Shown: positions 36,381-45,856, numbered from the stretch's first letter. The stretch: DNA of 64,000 nucleotides from Corynebacterium propinquum DSM 44285 (GCF_000375525.1 NZ_AQXC01000007.1:70514-134513), one strand, 5' to 3'. Notes: generated from the sequence alone by a model not told the origin. Numbers and translations: made by a program.

Positions 36381-37061
36381 TTACAAAAACCACTGGTAAG
36401 CGGCGGTTGCGTCGTCCTTCGCGCAGGCGGCATCGTTGCTAGAAAGCTCGTCTGGATCCACAAAAACCGCGCGGCGGTAGTAGTCCAACTCACGGATTGA
36501 TTCCACAATATCGGCTAACGCGCGGTGCGCCTGGCCCTTATCCGGTTGCTGGAAATATGCGCGAGGGAACCAACGACGAGAAAGCTCTTTGATCGTAGAG
36601 ACATCCACCATGCGGTAATGCAAGCGCTGATCCAGCTTTGGCATGTATTCCTGGATAAACCGGCGGTCAGTAGCGATCGAATTACCGGCTAATGGAACCG
36701 TCCAATCTTCCTCACAGTGCTGCGCAATCAGATCCAACATAGCTTGCTCAGCTTCGCCAATGGAGGTGGTGGACTCCGCAATTTCTTTATCCAGGCCAGA
36801 AGCTTGGTGCATGCGAACAACGACATCATCCATCTTTGCCAGTTCTTCTGCACTGGCATGAATGACCGCGGAATAGCCGTCGCCAAGAATATTCAGGTTG
36901 GCATCGGTGACCAAAGCTGCAACTTCGACGATGACATGCTGCTTCGGATCCAAGCCGGTCATTTCCAGGTCGATCCACACTAGACGGTTGCTTTTCGCGG
37001 GAATTCCGTTTGTAGAAGCAGCGTGATGTGGCGCGGAATTTTCAGAATTAGCAGTTGTCAT
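36381..37061 (-). CDS. orn: Oligoribonuclease
   Basis: 3'-5' exoribonuclease that degrades 2-5-mer RNA, including the pGpG product of c-di-GMP breakdown. The 226-residue protein has DEDDh exonuclease motifs: WIDLEMTG (Asp31, Glu33), later SIATDRRF and HRALADI near the C-terminus. The first 25 residues are a variable extension. The cmrA gene precedes it on the same strand with about 57 bases between them. Confidence 0.95.
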   Translation of the reverse strand: MTTANSENSAPHHAASTNGIPAKSNRLVWIDLEMTGLDPKQHVIVEVAALVTDANLNILGDGYSAVIHASAEELAKMDDVVVRMHQASGLDKEIAESTTSIGEAEQAMLDLIAQHCEEDWTVPLAGNSIATDRRFIQEYMPKLDQRLHYRMVDVSTIKELSRRWFPRAYFQQPDKGQAHRALADIVESIRELDYYRRAVFVDPDELSSNDAACAKDDATAAYQWFL

Positions 37062-37118
37062 GAGTAAAACTTCCTTGCGTGAAAATTGTGCGGGCGGCTC
37101 TAACTAAGCAAAACCTGT

Positions 37119-37916
37119 TTAGCCCATCTTGGAATAAAAACTGCCAACCAGCGGCGCGATCACTGGCACCGGTATTACCTGGCTAAGCACGTTCATTGCT
37201 TTTGATAGCGGTCCGGGAACCACGCGACGTTTGTTTTTCGCCATGGCGTCCAGGGTTTCTGCTGAGCACGACTCGTAGGTGGTCCATAGGAAATCTGGCA
37301 CGACCTTGTCGACGATTGACTGTTCCTCGTCCGGCACGACGGCATCGCGCACAGGCCCTGGGGCGAGCAAAGTGCAGCTGACGCCAGTGCCCTTCAACTC
37401 GTAGTGCAGCGCCTCGGTAAAAGCATTGACACCCGCCTTGGTGAATACGTAGGTGGCATTATTCGGGATCGGGATATTGCCTGCGGCTGAGCCGACGTTG
37501 CAAATCGCGCCTTCGCCGCGTTCCCTCATGGGGCGGACAACCGCATTGGTGATTCGGTGCACCGCCGTGGCGTTCAGGTGGAATTGGTTGGTTTCATAAT
37601 CCCAATCTTGTTCGACGAATTTGCCGAAGCTCGCAATGCCCGCCGAGTTTATTGCGATAACGACCTTTTTATTTTCAAGGTAATCCAGCAGCCTCGTCAC
37701 TTCGTCGTAGTCGGACAGGTCTGCGGCGAAAACCTCGGCAGTGATGCCGTGGGAGCTAAGTTCGTCGGCAAGATTGTGCAAGACCTGTTCACGCCGGGCA
37801 ACGAGGATGAGGTTGTGGCCGGCCTTGGCGAGATCGCGTGCCATGGCCTCGCCGATGCCTTGACTTGCGCCTGTAACCAGGGCATACGAGTCTGGTCGCG
37901 GGTGGGGAAGAGCCAT
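37119..37916 (-). CDS. cmrA: Corynemycolate reductase (SDR family)
   Basis: Reduces the beta-keto group of newly condensed mycolic-acid precursors, giving the mature 3-hydroxy mycolate. The 265-residue SDR has VTGASQGIGEA (about 14-24), the NSAG strand, Tyr-Lys in NATYVFTKAG, and a long C-terminal region (VPDFLW, KRRVVPGPLSKAMN, APLVGSFYSKMG) that closely matches what I remember of mycobacterial Rv2509. Position next to orn is also conserved. It indicates a mycolate-producing organism. ATG 37916 has AAGGAG five bases upstream; the frame beyond it is not used. The iterated 10-mer (37763) lies within. Confidence 0.88.
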   Translation of the reverse strand: MALPHPRPDSYALVTGASQGIGEAMARDLAKAGHNLILVARREQVLHNLADELSSHGITAEVFAADLSDYDEVTRLLDYLENKKVVIAINSAGIASFGKFVEQDWDYETNQFHLNATAVHRITNAVVRPMRERGEGAICNVGSAAGNIPIPNNATYVFTKAGVNAFTEALHYELKGTGVSCTLLAPGPVRDAVVPDEEQSIVDKVVPDFLWTTYESCSAETLDAMAKNKRRVVPGPLSKAMNVLSQVIPVPVIAPLVGSFYSKMG

Positions 37917-38129
37917 GGTTCTCCTTATGAAATGGACGCGCCGTACCGCTGTCGCGGGAGAAGGCACACCGGGGTCTCGCTGTTTCGGGATCTTGTTGGT
38001 TCAACCCTACCTTGGTGCGTAAGTAGCGCGGGGCTGGAGATAGTGGTAATTGCGCTTTCTGACGGCAGTGCTTGTGATTGTCGCTGTGAGTTCATACAGT
38101 TGGGCTTGCTCTGATTTCACCCCGAAAAG

Positions 38130-38203
38130 TGCCCCCAGCAGGATTCGAACCCGCGACCGACGGGGTAGAAACCCGTTGCTCTAATCCACTGAGCTATGGA
38201 GGC
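38130..38203 (-). tRNA. tRNA-Arg (UCU anticodon)
   Basis: On the minus strand the acceptor GCCTCCA pairs with TGGGGGC (one G-U). The anticodon stem ACGGG/CCCGT encloses TTTCTAC giving UCU, and the T-arm is GCGGGTTCGAATCCTGC. CCA is not encoded. Confidence 0.94.
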
Positions 38204-38453
38204 CGATAGACCGCGCGCAATCTAGGAAAATGCCTCGTGATTGTGCGGTGATCCGGGTGGAAACTATACCGGATTGTCCACGCAAGCGACAACGCCGTCA
38301 CCGCGCCCGGATACAGCACAGGCAATAGTGACCGATCGCAGCACAGACAAAAGCGTTGCTGATGGATGATGGCGTAATCGACTGGCCGGAGAACAATGCT
38401 AGCCAGTTCACACGGGTTCAGGATCCGCACCGATCAGTTGTAGGTTAGAGCCT
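38204..38453. other. Intergenic region before the CopD-CtaG gene
   Basis: About 250 bases without a gene, between tRNA-Arg (minus) and the CopD-CtaG gene (plus). I see no clear hairpin, repeat or copper-responsive operator in it. Confidence 0.4.
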
Positions 38454-40700
38454 ATGGCTACCCCGACCCAACGTGTGCGTTCCACCTGGCCCTGGTACCT
38501 GGCAATGCTACTGATCGCAGGCCTTGCCGCCGGCATTATCTCTGCGCAATTCCTCGCGGAATCACTCGCAGCGCTGGGTATCCCAGATCCAGGTATGCTG
38601 ACCACCTTTGGCCTGCCGTTTTTCCGCGCGGCTGCCTGGATCCTGGTCGCGCTCGCCGTCGGCTCCTACCTGCTCACGGCATTTCTCATTCCACCGCGAA
38701 TGCCCGAAGCAGCACCGGATGCTCCCACTCCCAATTCTGGCCTCGCCGAGGCTCGTTTAAGCGTCGACGGGCATCTGGCGGCACGCACTGGCGCGCTGAG
38801 TCTGCTCGCCGTTGCCGCTGTTGCGTTGGTCATGGTGTCGATGACGTTTTCTGATGTCTCCGGCACCCCGTTTTTCAGTACTTTTGCGCACTGGGATGTG
38901 GCCCTAGATCAGGTAGCTGAAGCGAAATCGTGGTTGATCATGTCGCTTATGGCTGCTGTCGTCGGCGTCGTCGGATTGTTCGCGCGACGCTGGACCATGC
39001 AACCGATATTGCTGATCGGCGCGGTACTCACCGTCTTCCCGTTGGGTATGGAAGGCCACTCGGCATCTGGTGGTGACCACGACTGGGGCACAAACTCCTA
39101 TCTGTGGCACTTGGTTTTCATGGTGCTGTGGATCGGTGGGCTTACGGCCTTAATCGCACACTCGCGTCGCCTCGGCGACCATCTTGCACTGGCCGTTCGC
39201 CGCTATTCCACCTTGGCGCTGTTTGCCGCCGCGGTCATGGTGATTTCCGGCGTCGTCAACGCTGCCTTACGTATTGGTCCGCACCATCTCTTTACGACGA
39301 ACTATGGCTGGATCATCACCGCCAAAACCGTGCTCACCCTCGTCCTCGTCGGCCTAGGCTGGTTGCACCGGCAGCGCAGCATCCCGCAACTAGCGAAAAA
39401 CCCGGGGGTTTTCCGTCGCATAGCCATCGTGGAAGTCCTCGTCATGGCGTTGACAGCCGGAATCGCAGTAACCATGGGGCGCACCCCGCCACCTGCACCG
39501 GATGACCCGAACTTGTCGACGATGGAAATCACCGTCGGCTACGACATCCCATTTGAGCCAGACATTCTCAATGTGTGGACTATCTGGCGTTTCGACGTCA
39601 TGTTCAGCGCACTGGGAATCCTTCTGGCTGCTGGTTACCTGTATGCGGTTCGTCGCGCGCGTCGCGCCGGGCACGAGTGGTCGCGTGGTCGCACGGCGTG
39701 GTTCTTGCTGGGATCACTGGGCATGGCGGTGATTATGAGTTCAGGCGTCGGCATGATTATTCCGGCAACATTCTCGATGCACATGATCGGCCACATGTTG
39801 TTGTCGATGACATTCCCGGTTTTTCTCGTGCTGGGTGCGCCGCTCACGCTGATCATGACCGCCTGGGAGCCAGGTGAGGCTGGTAAACCGAACCTGCACG
39901 ATTGGACCCGCGCTTTCTGCCAGTCCCGTGGCCTGAGCATAATCACATATCCACCGATCAACCTGGCGCAATTTATCTTCGTGTTCTATGCGCTGTACTT
40001 GAATTTTGATTGGTACCAAGCAGCGATTTCCGATCATGCCGGGCACGTGATCATGAACTGGGCATTTTTAGTCTCTGGCTATATCTATTTCTGGGAAGTC
40101 ATGGGGCCGGATCCGTTGCCGGGGCGCAAGCAGCCGCTGGTGCGTTTGGCGTGGCTGTTTTTCTCTATGCCGATCCACCTGTATTTGGGTGTCTACATGA
40201 TGCAGCTGACCGAAATTTACGGCGAGGAGTTTTATACCTCGATTAATTTGCCGTGGGCGATTGATTTGTTGGCGGACCAGCGCGTCGGTGCTGGTATCGG
40301 CTGGGCTGCCGGTTCGTTCCCGCTGATCGTCGTCTTTGGTGAGCTGTTCCGGCAACTGTTTACCTATGACCGCGAACAGCAAGAGGCTATCGATGCGGAG
40401 ATGGACCGGGTGCCGGATCATAATCTTGCCGACGACCTCGTCAACGACGACCTTGCCGCTGATGGCCGTCTCGCTGCACAGAAAACTGTTGGTGTTCAAC
40501 AGTCTGTAAAAACGCCGAAAAAAGACTCTGGATTCGGTAACGATTCTGGTAATGAATTAGATTTATATAATGCGATGTTGGAAAAGATGAGCCGCGGAGA
40601 ACACATCGAGGATGAGTATCACGAATCCGAGATGGGCCAATCCCGTTTCCGTAAGAAGCGTGGCGGGAGTGGTTCCGGTTGGGGGAACGCCCCGGAATAG
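38454..40700 (+). CDS. CopD / CtaG copper membrane protein fusion
   Basis: A 748-residue membrane protein. The N-terminal part (about 1-360) is CopD-like, thought to move copper across the membrane. The C-terminal part (about 370-640) is of the caa3 CtaG type, which delivers copper to the CuB site of cytochrome oxidase, a likely partner of CtaD in this window. Membrane His/Met-rich segments (SMHMIGHMLLSMTFP, FSMPIHLYLGVYMMQ) are consistent with copper handling. About 110 hydrophilic C-terminal residues follow. The fusion is usual in this order. A copy of the iterated 10-mer (40425) encodes Leu-Ala-Asp in the tail. Confidence 0.9.
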   Translation: MATPTQRVRSTWPWYLAMLLIAGLAAGIISAQFLAESLAALGIPDPGMLTTFGLPFFRAAAWILVALAVGSYLLTAFLIPPRMPEAAPDAPTPNSGLAEARLSVDGHLAARTGALSLLAVAAVALVMVSMTFSDVSGTPFFSTFAHWDVALDQVAEAKSWLIMSLMAAVVGVVGLFARRWTMQPILLIGAVLTVFPLGMEGHSASGGDHDWGTNSYLWHLVFMVLWIGGLTALIAHSRRLGDHLALAVRRYSTLALFAAAVMVISGVVNAALRIGPHHLFTTNYGWIITAKTVLTLVLVGLGWLHRQRSIPQLAKNPGVFRRIAIVEVLVMALTAGIAVTMGRTPPPAPDDPNLSTMEITVGYDIPFEPDILNVWTIWRFDVMFSALGILLAAGYLYAVRRARRAGHEWSRGRTAWFLLGSLGMAVIMSSGVGMIIPATFSMHMIGHMLLSMTFPVFLVLGAPLTLIMTAWEPGEAGKPNLHDWTRAFCQSRGLSIITYPPINLAQFIFVFYALYLNFDWYQAAISDHAGHVIMNWAFLVSGYIYFWEVMGPDPLPGRKQPLVRLAWLFFSMPIHLYLGVYMMQLTEIYGEEFYTSINLPWAIDLLADQRVGAGIGWAAGSFPLIVVFGELFRQLFTYDREQQEAIDAEMDRVPDHNLADDLVNDDLAADGRLAAQKTVGVQQSVKTPKKDSGFGNDSGNELDLYNAMLEKMSRGEHIEDEYHESEMGQSRFRKKRGGSGSGWGNAPE

Positions 40701-40766
40701 CGGTTTGGAGCGCACCAACACTTGCCGGTAATCCTCTGACTGTCAACCACCAAGGAATTTTTCGTT

Positions 40767-41768
40767 ATGAAAAAGAGCCCACTCGCCGTTGCGCTGAGCG
40801 CATTGGCTACTGCTGCACTCTGCTTGACTGCTACGCCAGGTATTGCTGCTGCGTCGCCGTCGATGGAGGCCTCGAGCTCGGGCTCCAGTTTGTCGTCCGA
40901 CGGTGGTAGCTCTAGTTCAAGCTCTAGCCGCGATGCGGTTGGAGCGCCAGGGGATTCCACAAACCCAGGCAAGCAATTGGTCACACTGGGGGATTCATTT
41001 ACCGCTAACGGCCACATTCGTGGTTTCCGCTGGTTGCAGCGGGGAATCCCGCAAGAAAGTTTGGGTTCTTCGTCTGGTTCGAGTGATTCCGGTAAAGGTT
41101 TCGTCCGGCCGGTGGAATTAGGCCTGAGTGGGTGTGGGCAGGATCCAGATAACTGGCCACGTCAGTTGGCAGGCATGACTGAGCGTAGCTTGGGTGATTA
41201 CTCATGCAACGGTGCAACGTCCCGCAGCGTCGTTGAGCATCAGCTGGAGCAAGCTTTGCGCGATGGCAATATCGGCCCGGCTACCGAGGAAGTTGTGATT
41301 GCGGTGGGCGGCCTTGATCCGTGGCGGTTTAAATTGGATGAGGTTCCGTTTCCATACCCACAGGCAGTTATTGACCGCTACAAAGCCCGCGTAGCGAATA
41401 TCACTCACCAGGTGCGTCAACTCGCACCGAATGCGCGGGTGACTATCCCTTCGTATTTGAGTGTTTCCTCACCGCAAGGGCACGTTTGCTTCGTTAATGT
41501 AATCCCGAATCAGCCTTTGGGGTTTGTGGTTCCGGGCGCGCAGCGTTATGAGCAGGCATTAGCGGATATCCAGCGTGAGGCTGCCCATGAAGCAGGTGCA
41601 CGTTTTGTGGATGTCCGTTCTGCAACCCGCGACCACCACACCTGTGCACCTGATGCGGAGCGCTATGTCTCTGCCATCTGGGTGGACACGACTGCGCCGA
41701 CTCATACCATGGCTATGCACCCAACCGTGAAAGGCTCACAGGCCATAGCCGCTGAAATTGCGCGTTAA
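40767..41768 (+). CDS. Secreted SGNH/GDSL-family hydrolase
   Basis: Exported lipase/esterase-like enzyme of 333 residues. A Sec signal peptide ends near AAASP (about 31). The catalytic Ser is in LVTLGDSFTANG, block III is AVGGLDPW (Asp in place of the usual Asn), and the His is in MAMHPTVKGSQ. Two pairs of Cys (GCGQ/SCNGA and VCFVN/HTCAP) may form disulfides. Ser/Gly-rich spacers at about 34-55 and 94-108 look like expanded repeats. The substrate is unknown; relatives in actinobacteria act on lipids or acetyl esters. Confidence 0.85.
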   Translation: MKKSPLAVALSALATAALCLTATPGIAAASPSMEASSSGSSLSSDGGSSSSSSSRDAVGAPGDSTNPGKQLVTLGDSFTANGHIRGFRWLQRGIPQESLGSSSGSSDSGKGFVRPVELGLSGCGQDPDNWPRQLAGMTERSLGDYSCNGATSRSVVEHQLEQALRDGNIGPATEEVVIAVGGLDPWRFKLDEVPFPYPQAVIDRYKARVANITHQVRQLAPNARVTIPSYLSVSSPQGHVCFVNVIPNQPLGFVVPGAQRYEQALADIQREAAHEAGARFVDVRSATRDHHTCAPDAERYVSAIWVDTTAPTHTMAMHPTVKGSQAIAAEIAR

Positions 41769-41801
41769 GTTAGACCATTAGCCACAGATTGTGGCGTATG
41801 C

Positions 41802-41838
41802 TGCCCTGTCTCACCGTTATCTTCGGTGCGGCAGGGCA
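41802..41838 (+). terminator. Terminator after the SGNH hydrolase gene
   Basis: Outer arms TGCCCTG/CAGGGCA and inner arms CACCG/CGGTG form one extended hairpin followed by TTTGTTT. Confidence 0.72.
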
Positions 41839-41878
41839 TTTGTTTGCGCAACCCAACCAGGACAATTTCTGCAGTTTC

Positions 41879-41902
41879 TGTGGATAACTTTGTTTATCCA
41901 CA
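41879..41902. promoter_or_regulatory. Inverted pair of perfect DnaA boxes
   Basis: TGTGGATAA (41879-41887) and TTATCCACA (41894-41902) are both exact matches to the TTATNCACA consensus, facing each other with six bases between. They lie about 110 bases upstream of the SSB-like gene. The same sequence could also fold as an RNA hairpin. Confidence 0.7.
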
Positions 41903-42009
41903 GCCGGGCAGTCTTTGTAGTTGTTGCGGGCATCGTTTCCCCAGACACTAGGTGCTACCAGCGCAGATCGCGTTGGTCACCTAAAGATTTGGAAGGGGAG
42001 CACACAACC

Positions 42010-42570
42010 ATGTCGCAACACCACATCACCATCACCGGTCGAATTACCCAAGAACCCAGCCTGCGTCGCGTCGCTGGAGGAAATTGCGTGCTTGATATGC
42101 GTGTTGCCTCCTCGCGTGCCGTGCGTGACGATGAACAAGAATCCGGCTGGCGTGATTATGACAATCTGTTTCTGGACGTTGAAGCCTGGGGACAGTTGGC
42201 CGTGAACACAGCTGCGAGCCTGCACAAGGGCTATCCAGTAGTGCTGGTGGGCTCGCTGGTGACCCAGCAGTGGGAAGATAGTGAGGAAAAACGACACTCG
42301 AAAACGGTGTTGAAAGCCACCCACATCGCCCCAGACCTTGCACACTATGCCGCCGCGCTGACCAAGCGGAAAGCAGATCGCGATGATAATGGCGGAGTAA
42401 TTCTTAACGTCGAAGGCGTCGTCTTTGATCAGGATGCGCTGGCTGGCCCATCTGCATCTGGGTTTACGGACGAATCAGCGACTCCGTTTGGCGAACAATC
42501 AGCAACGGATAATAAGAAGGCGAATAAGCAAGCTACAGACAACGCCGCAGTACCTGTCGGTGCACGGTAG
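42010..42570 (+). CDS. Single-stranded DNA-binding protein paralogue
   Basis: OB-fold SSB family, 186 residues from ATG 42010 (GGAAGGGGAG nine bases upstream). The N-terminal domain (about 1-115) has ITITGRITQEPSLRRV, the FLDVEAWGQLA strand and VLVGSLVTQQW. The C-terminal part is Asn/Asp-rich and lacks the acidic DDDIPF tip of true SSB, so it probably does not recruit the replisome in the usual way. It matches the SSB-like gene next to ettA in mycobacteria. The upstream DnaA boxes suggest DnaA or cell-cycle control. Confidence 0.85.
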   Translation: MSQHHITITGRITQEPSLRRVAGGNCVLDMRVASSRAVRDDEQESGWRDYDNLFLDVEAWGQLAVNTAASLHKGYPVVLVGSLVTQQWEDSEEKRHSKTVLKATHIAPDLAHYAAALTKRKADRDDNGGVILNVEGVVFDQDALAGPSASGFTDESATPFGEQSATDNKKANKQATDNAAVPVGAR

Positions 42571-42688
42571 CTAGCCACAGCGATGCCCATATCGTGCGGG
42601 ATCCGTGGTGGGGCGGCAGTGAAAGTCATGTATTCTCGTCAGAGATAAAGATTTAGTGTCGTTCCACCTAATTTCGCGAAGGGGAAAT

Positions 42689-44359
42689 ATGGGCGAGTTC
42701 ATCTATACGATGAAAAATGTACGCAAAACTGTTGGTGACAAGGTCATTCTTGACGACGTCACCATGGCTTTTTACCCCGGCGCAAAGATCGGCGTCGTCG
42801 GCCCGAACGGTGCTGGTAAGTCGTCGATTTTGAAGATCATGGCCGGAATGTCAGAGCCATCCAACGGTGAAGCATTTCTGGACCCCGGTGCTACCGTCGG
42901 CATTTTGCAGCAGGAGCCGCCGCTGAACGAAGAAAAAACCGTTCGCGGCAACGTGGAAGAAGGCCTCGGCGATATCTTCGAAAAGAAGCAGCGCTTCGAA
43001 GCTATTGCTGAAGAAATGGCTACCAACTACACCGATGAGCTCATGGAAGAAATGGGCAAACTCCAGGAAGACCTGGATAACGCGGATGCGTGGGAAGTCG
43101 ATTCTAAGATTGAGCAGGCCATGGAGGCATTGCGCTGCCCGCCATCGGATGAACCGGTTACCAACCTTTCTGGTGGTGAGCGTCGCCGTGTAGCTCTGGC
43201 GAAGCTGCTTTTGTCGGAACCAGACTTGCTGCTTCTCGACGAGCCTACAAACCACCTGGATGCTGAGTCCGTGCACTGGCTGGAAAAGCACCTGGAAAAC
43301 TACCCGGGTGCCGTGTTGGCTGTGACTCACGACCGCTACTTCTTGGATAACGTCGCGGGGTGGATCTGTGAGGTTGACCGCGGCAAATTGCACCCATATG
43401 AAGGTAACTACTCGACGTACCTGGAAAAGAAGCAGGAACGTTTGCAGGTTGCCGGTAAGAAGGATGCCAAGCTGCGCAAGCGTTTGAAGGACGAGCTGGA
43501 ATGGGTTCGTTCAGGTTCCAAGGCTCGTCAGGCGAAGAACAAAGCGCGTCTGGAGCGCTACGAGGAAATGGCTGCCGAGGCCGAGCAGTACAAGAAACTC
43601 GACTTCGAAGAAATCCAGATTCCAACCCCGCCACGTTTGGGCAACAAGGTTGTCGAAGCAGACAGCCTGACCAAGGGCTTTGGCGATCGCACCTTGATCA
43701 AGGACTTGTCATTCACGTTGCCGCGTAACGGCATCGTCGGTGTGATCGGCCCGAACGGTGTGGGTAAGACCACGCTGTTTAAGACCATCGTGGGCTTGGA
43801 AGAACCGGATGATGGCAAGGTCACCGTTGGTGAGACGGTGCAGCTGTCGTACGTGGACCAGAACCGGGAAAACATTGACCCAGAAGCTACGGTCTGGGAG
43901 GTTGTTTCGGGCGGTTTGGATTATATTCACGTCGGCCAAAACGAAATGCCTTCGCGCGCCTACCTTTCTGCCTTTGGCTTCAAGGGCCCAGACCAGCAAA
44001 AGCCATCCAAGGTGCTTTCCGGTGGTGAGCGTAACCGCTTGAACCTGGCGCTGACGCTGAAAGAAGGCGGAAACCTGATTCTGCTCGACGAGCCAACCAA
44101 CGACTTGGATGTCGAAACCCTTGGTTCTTTGGAAAACGCGCTCGAGAAATTCCCGGGTTGTGCCGTGGTCATTTCGCACGATCGCTGGTTCCTGGACCGC
44201 ACCTGTACCCACATTCTGGCTTGGGAAGGCAATGTGGAAGAAGGCCAGTGGTTCTGGTTCGAAGGTAACTTCGGCGACTATGAGAAGAATAAGGTGGAGC
44301 GCCTCGGCGAAGATGCTGCGCGTCCATCCCGTGTCACCCACCGCAAGCTGACTCGCTAG
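42689..44359 (+). CDS. ettA: Energy-dependent translational throttle protein EttA (ABC-F)
   Basis: Ribosome-associated ATPase that gates translation initiation according to the ADP/ATP ratio. Two ABC domains: Walker A GPNGAGKSS with signature LSGGERRR and LLLDEPTNHLD, then GPNGVGKTT with LSGGERNR and LLDEPTNDLD. The arm insertion and inter-domain linker (WVRSGSKARQAKNKARL) are present. At 556 residues it has the standard EttA length. ATG 42689 begins the conserved GEFIYTM; the frame upstream is not conserved. Confidence 0.96.
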   Translation: MGEFIYTMKNVRKTVGDKVILDDVTMAFYPGAKIGVVGPNGAGKSSILKIMAGMSEPSNGEAFLDPGATVGILQQEPPLNEEKTVRGNVEEGLGDIFEKKQRFEAIAEEMATNYTDELMEEMGKLQEDLDNADAWEVDSKIEQAMEALRCPPSDEPVTNLSGGERRRVALAKLLLSEPDLLLLDEPTNHLDAESVHWLEKHLENYPGAVLAVTHDRYFLDNVAGWICEVDRGKLHPYEGNYSTYLEKKQERLQVAGKKDAKLRKRLKDELEWVRSGSKARQAKNKARLERYEEMAAEAEQYKKLDFEEIQIPTPPRLGNKVVEADSLTKGFGDRTLIKDLSFTLPRNGIVGVIGPNGVGKTTLFKTIVGLEEPDDGKVTVGETVQLSYVDQNRENIDPEATVWEVVSGGLDYIHVGQNEMPSRAYLSAFGFKGPDQQKPSKVLSGGERNRLNLALTLKEGGNLILLDEPTNDLDVETLGSLENALEKFPGCAVVISHDRWFLDRTCTHILAWEGNVEEGQWFWFEGNFGDYEKNKVERLGEDAARPSRVTHRKLTR

Positions 44360-44419
44360 TTTTGCTGCGTCGCGGCTGCCAACCGCGCGCGAGTATTCCA
44401 GAAAGGTTTCCGAGGTTTT

Positions 44420-45070
44420 ATGGCGGATAATCCTGCAATCCATCAATATCGTGTACCCCTGCGGTGGTCGGATTTCGACCGCTATGGGCATGTGATGAAT
44501 GCCAATTACGTGGAAATCGCACAGGAAGCTCGCTTGGCGTACAAAGAGGCCTACTTCGATCCGGCTGGCATGCAAGACTTCGCCGCTTTCGTGCGCAAGC
44601 TGGACTTAGATTTCCGCAAACCCATTGAGCCAGAGGGCAATTCGGTGTTGCTTGTGGAATCTCAGGTTGTCGAGGTCGGCAATTCTTCTTTCGTTACCCG
44701 CCAGGAGATTAAAGATAAACATGGTCGGGTAGCGTGCGTGATTGAAACTGTCTCCGTCGCCGTCGACATGGACACCCAGATGCCGCGGCCGTTGACTGAG
44801 CAAGAGCGCGAGGTCATGCGTTTGGAATCGACTCTTGCGAAAGACGCAGACAAGGCGGAAGCTGCCGCTGGTTCCGCACCCTCAGGTCTTGCGGGGTCTG
44901 TCGGTGCAGCGGGGGGCCTGGGAGCATCGAATACCGCGAGCGCTGAATCGTTTGCCGATGAGATCGGCTATGACGATGAAATCAGCTACGGCGATGAAGT
45001 CGACTATGGTGACGAGGTCGATTACGGTGATGAAATCGACTATGGCGATGAGATTGGTTACGACGACTAA
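44420..45070 (+). CDS. Hotdog-fold acyl-CoA thioesterase with acidic repeat tail
   Basis: 4HBT-family thioesterase. The core (about 1-140) has WSDFDRYGHVMNANYVEIAQEAR, in which Asp and the following Asn are the active-site positions of 4-hydroxybenzoyl-CoA-type enzymes. After an Ala/Gly-rich linker the protein ends in six six-residue units of the form Glu-Ile/Val-x-Tyr-Gly/Asp-Asp, encoded by 18-base tandem repeats that run to the stop codon. The total is 216 residues, longer than usual. The TAA overlaps the ATG of the next gene. Confidence 0.87.
   Translation: MADNPAIHQYRVPLRWSDFDRYGHVMNANYVEIAQEARLAYKEAYFDPAGMQDFAAFVRKLDLDFRKPIEPEGNSVLLVESQVVEVGNSSFVTRQEIKDKHGRVACVIETVSVAVDMDTQMPRPLTEQEREVMRLESTLAKDADKAEAAAGSAPSGLAGSVGAAGGLGASNTASAESFADEIGYDDEISYGDEVDYGDEVDYGDEIDYGDEIGYDD
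44960..45067 (+). repeat. 18-bp in-frame tandem repeat, six units
   Basis: Six consecutive 18-base units encode EIGYDD, EISYGD, EVDYGD, EVDYGD, EIDYGD, EIGYDD at the very end of the thioesterase gene. Codon differences between units show some age, but the protein pattern is kept. Confidence 0.9.
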
Positions 45071-45771
45071 TGTCTGAATCCCTCGAAGTTACCGCAGGTG
45101 GCCCCGGTCTACGCGCGCTCATTGCGCGGGCTGTTGGCCTCGATGCCAGCGCTTCGGCACGGTTCCGCGTCCTCAAAGGCGACGCCGGTGACGGTGAACT
45201 CATTGACGTTTTCGTGACCACCCCATTTGACGTGGTTGCTTGTCGACGCGTCAAAGGCACCGTCTCCCGCGACGGGGCAGTGGTAGCAGCCAGTGCTTTG
45301 TTGCACTGTCTGGAAACGGGGCAAACCCACCTTGGCCCAGCCCGCGATATGTCCTGGCCAGGTGCGTTGCCACCGGTTGAGGGATTTCACTTGGTGGATA
45401 ACTTACCGGTGCATGTGGTGCGTGAACTCGCCGATAAGGGACGCGATCTTGCCCGGCAATTTTCTGGACCCATGGGCCCGCCGCAGAGTTTGATGAACCA
45501 AACTGTGCTCACTGTACGCCCGGCCGAGGAATCCGCTAAGTCCAGCAAACTCACAGGAAACCCACAGGAAACTTCCTTGGGAGACGGCGAAGAAGTTGAA
45601 ATCCCGATGCGGATGATTTTTGCGTGCACCAACTTAGGACTCATTCCGGGGTTTGCCGCATCCATGGATATCCCACGCCACCTGCGGGTTTCCGCTAATG
45701 GCCGCTGGGCACGCGTGGATGCGCCCTTCGGCAGTGTCTACCACGCACGGGGGCTTTCCGTGCTGATTTAG
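45070..45771 (+). CDS. Conserved hypothetical protein of Mycobacteriales
   Basis: A 233-residue soluble protein. No known domain is recognised; a conserved type of this size follows the thioesterase in mycobacteria as well. It contains a short strand-rich core (ELIDVFVTTPFDVVACRRV) and a C-terminal GSVYHARGLSVL. Translation is coupled to the thioesterase through a TAATG overlap, so the two proteins probably act in the same process. A strong terminator follows. Confidence 0.75.
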   Translation: MSESLEVTAGGPGLRALIARAVGLDASASARFRVLKGDAGDGELIDVFVTTPFDVVACRRVKGTVSRDGAVVAASALLHCLETGQTHLGPARDMSWPGALPPVEGFHLVDNLPVHVVRELADKGRDLARQFSGPMGPPQSLMNQTVLTVRPAEESAKSSKLTGNPQETSLGDGEEVEIPMRMIFACTNLGLIPGFAASMDIPRHLRVSANGRWARVDAPFGSVYHARGLSVLI

Positions 45772-45816
45772 TAGCACTCACGCACCACGCTAACCAGGGA
45801 TTTCCCAGAACTAGAG

Positions 45817-45856
45817 CGCCGCATACGCACAATACACAGCGTACGCGGCGTTTTTT
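45817..45856 (+). terminator. Rho-independent terminator
   Basis: Arms CGCCGCATACGC and GCGTACGCGGCG form a 12-base stem with one mismatch, a ten-base loop, and TTTTTT directly after. It ends the thioesterase transcript. Confidence 0.9.

Noticed and set aside
41879..41902. Replication origin at the DnaA boxes
   Set aside because: Only two boxes are present, there is no AT-rich unwinding region, and dnaA, dnaN or parAB are not nearby.
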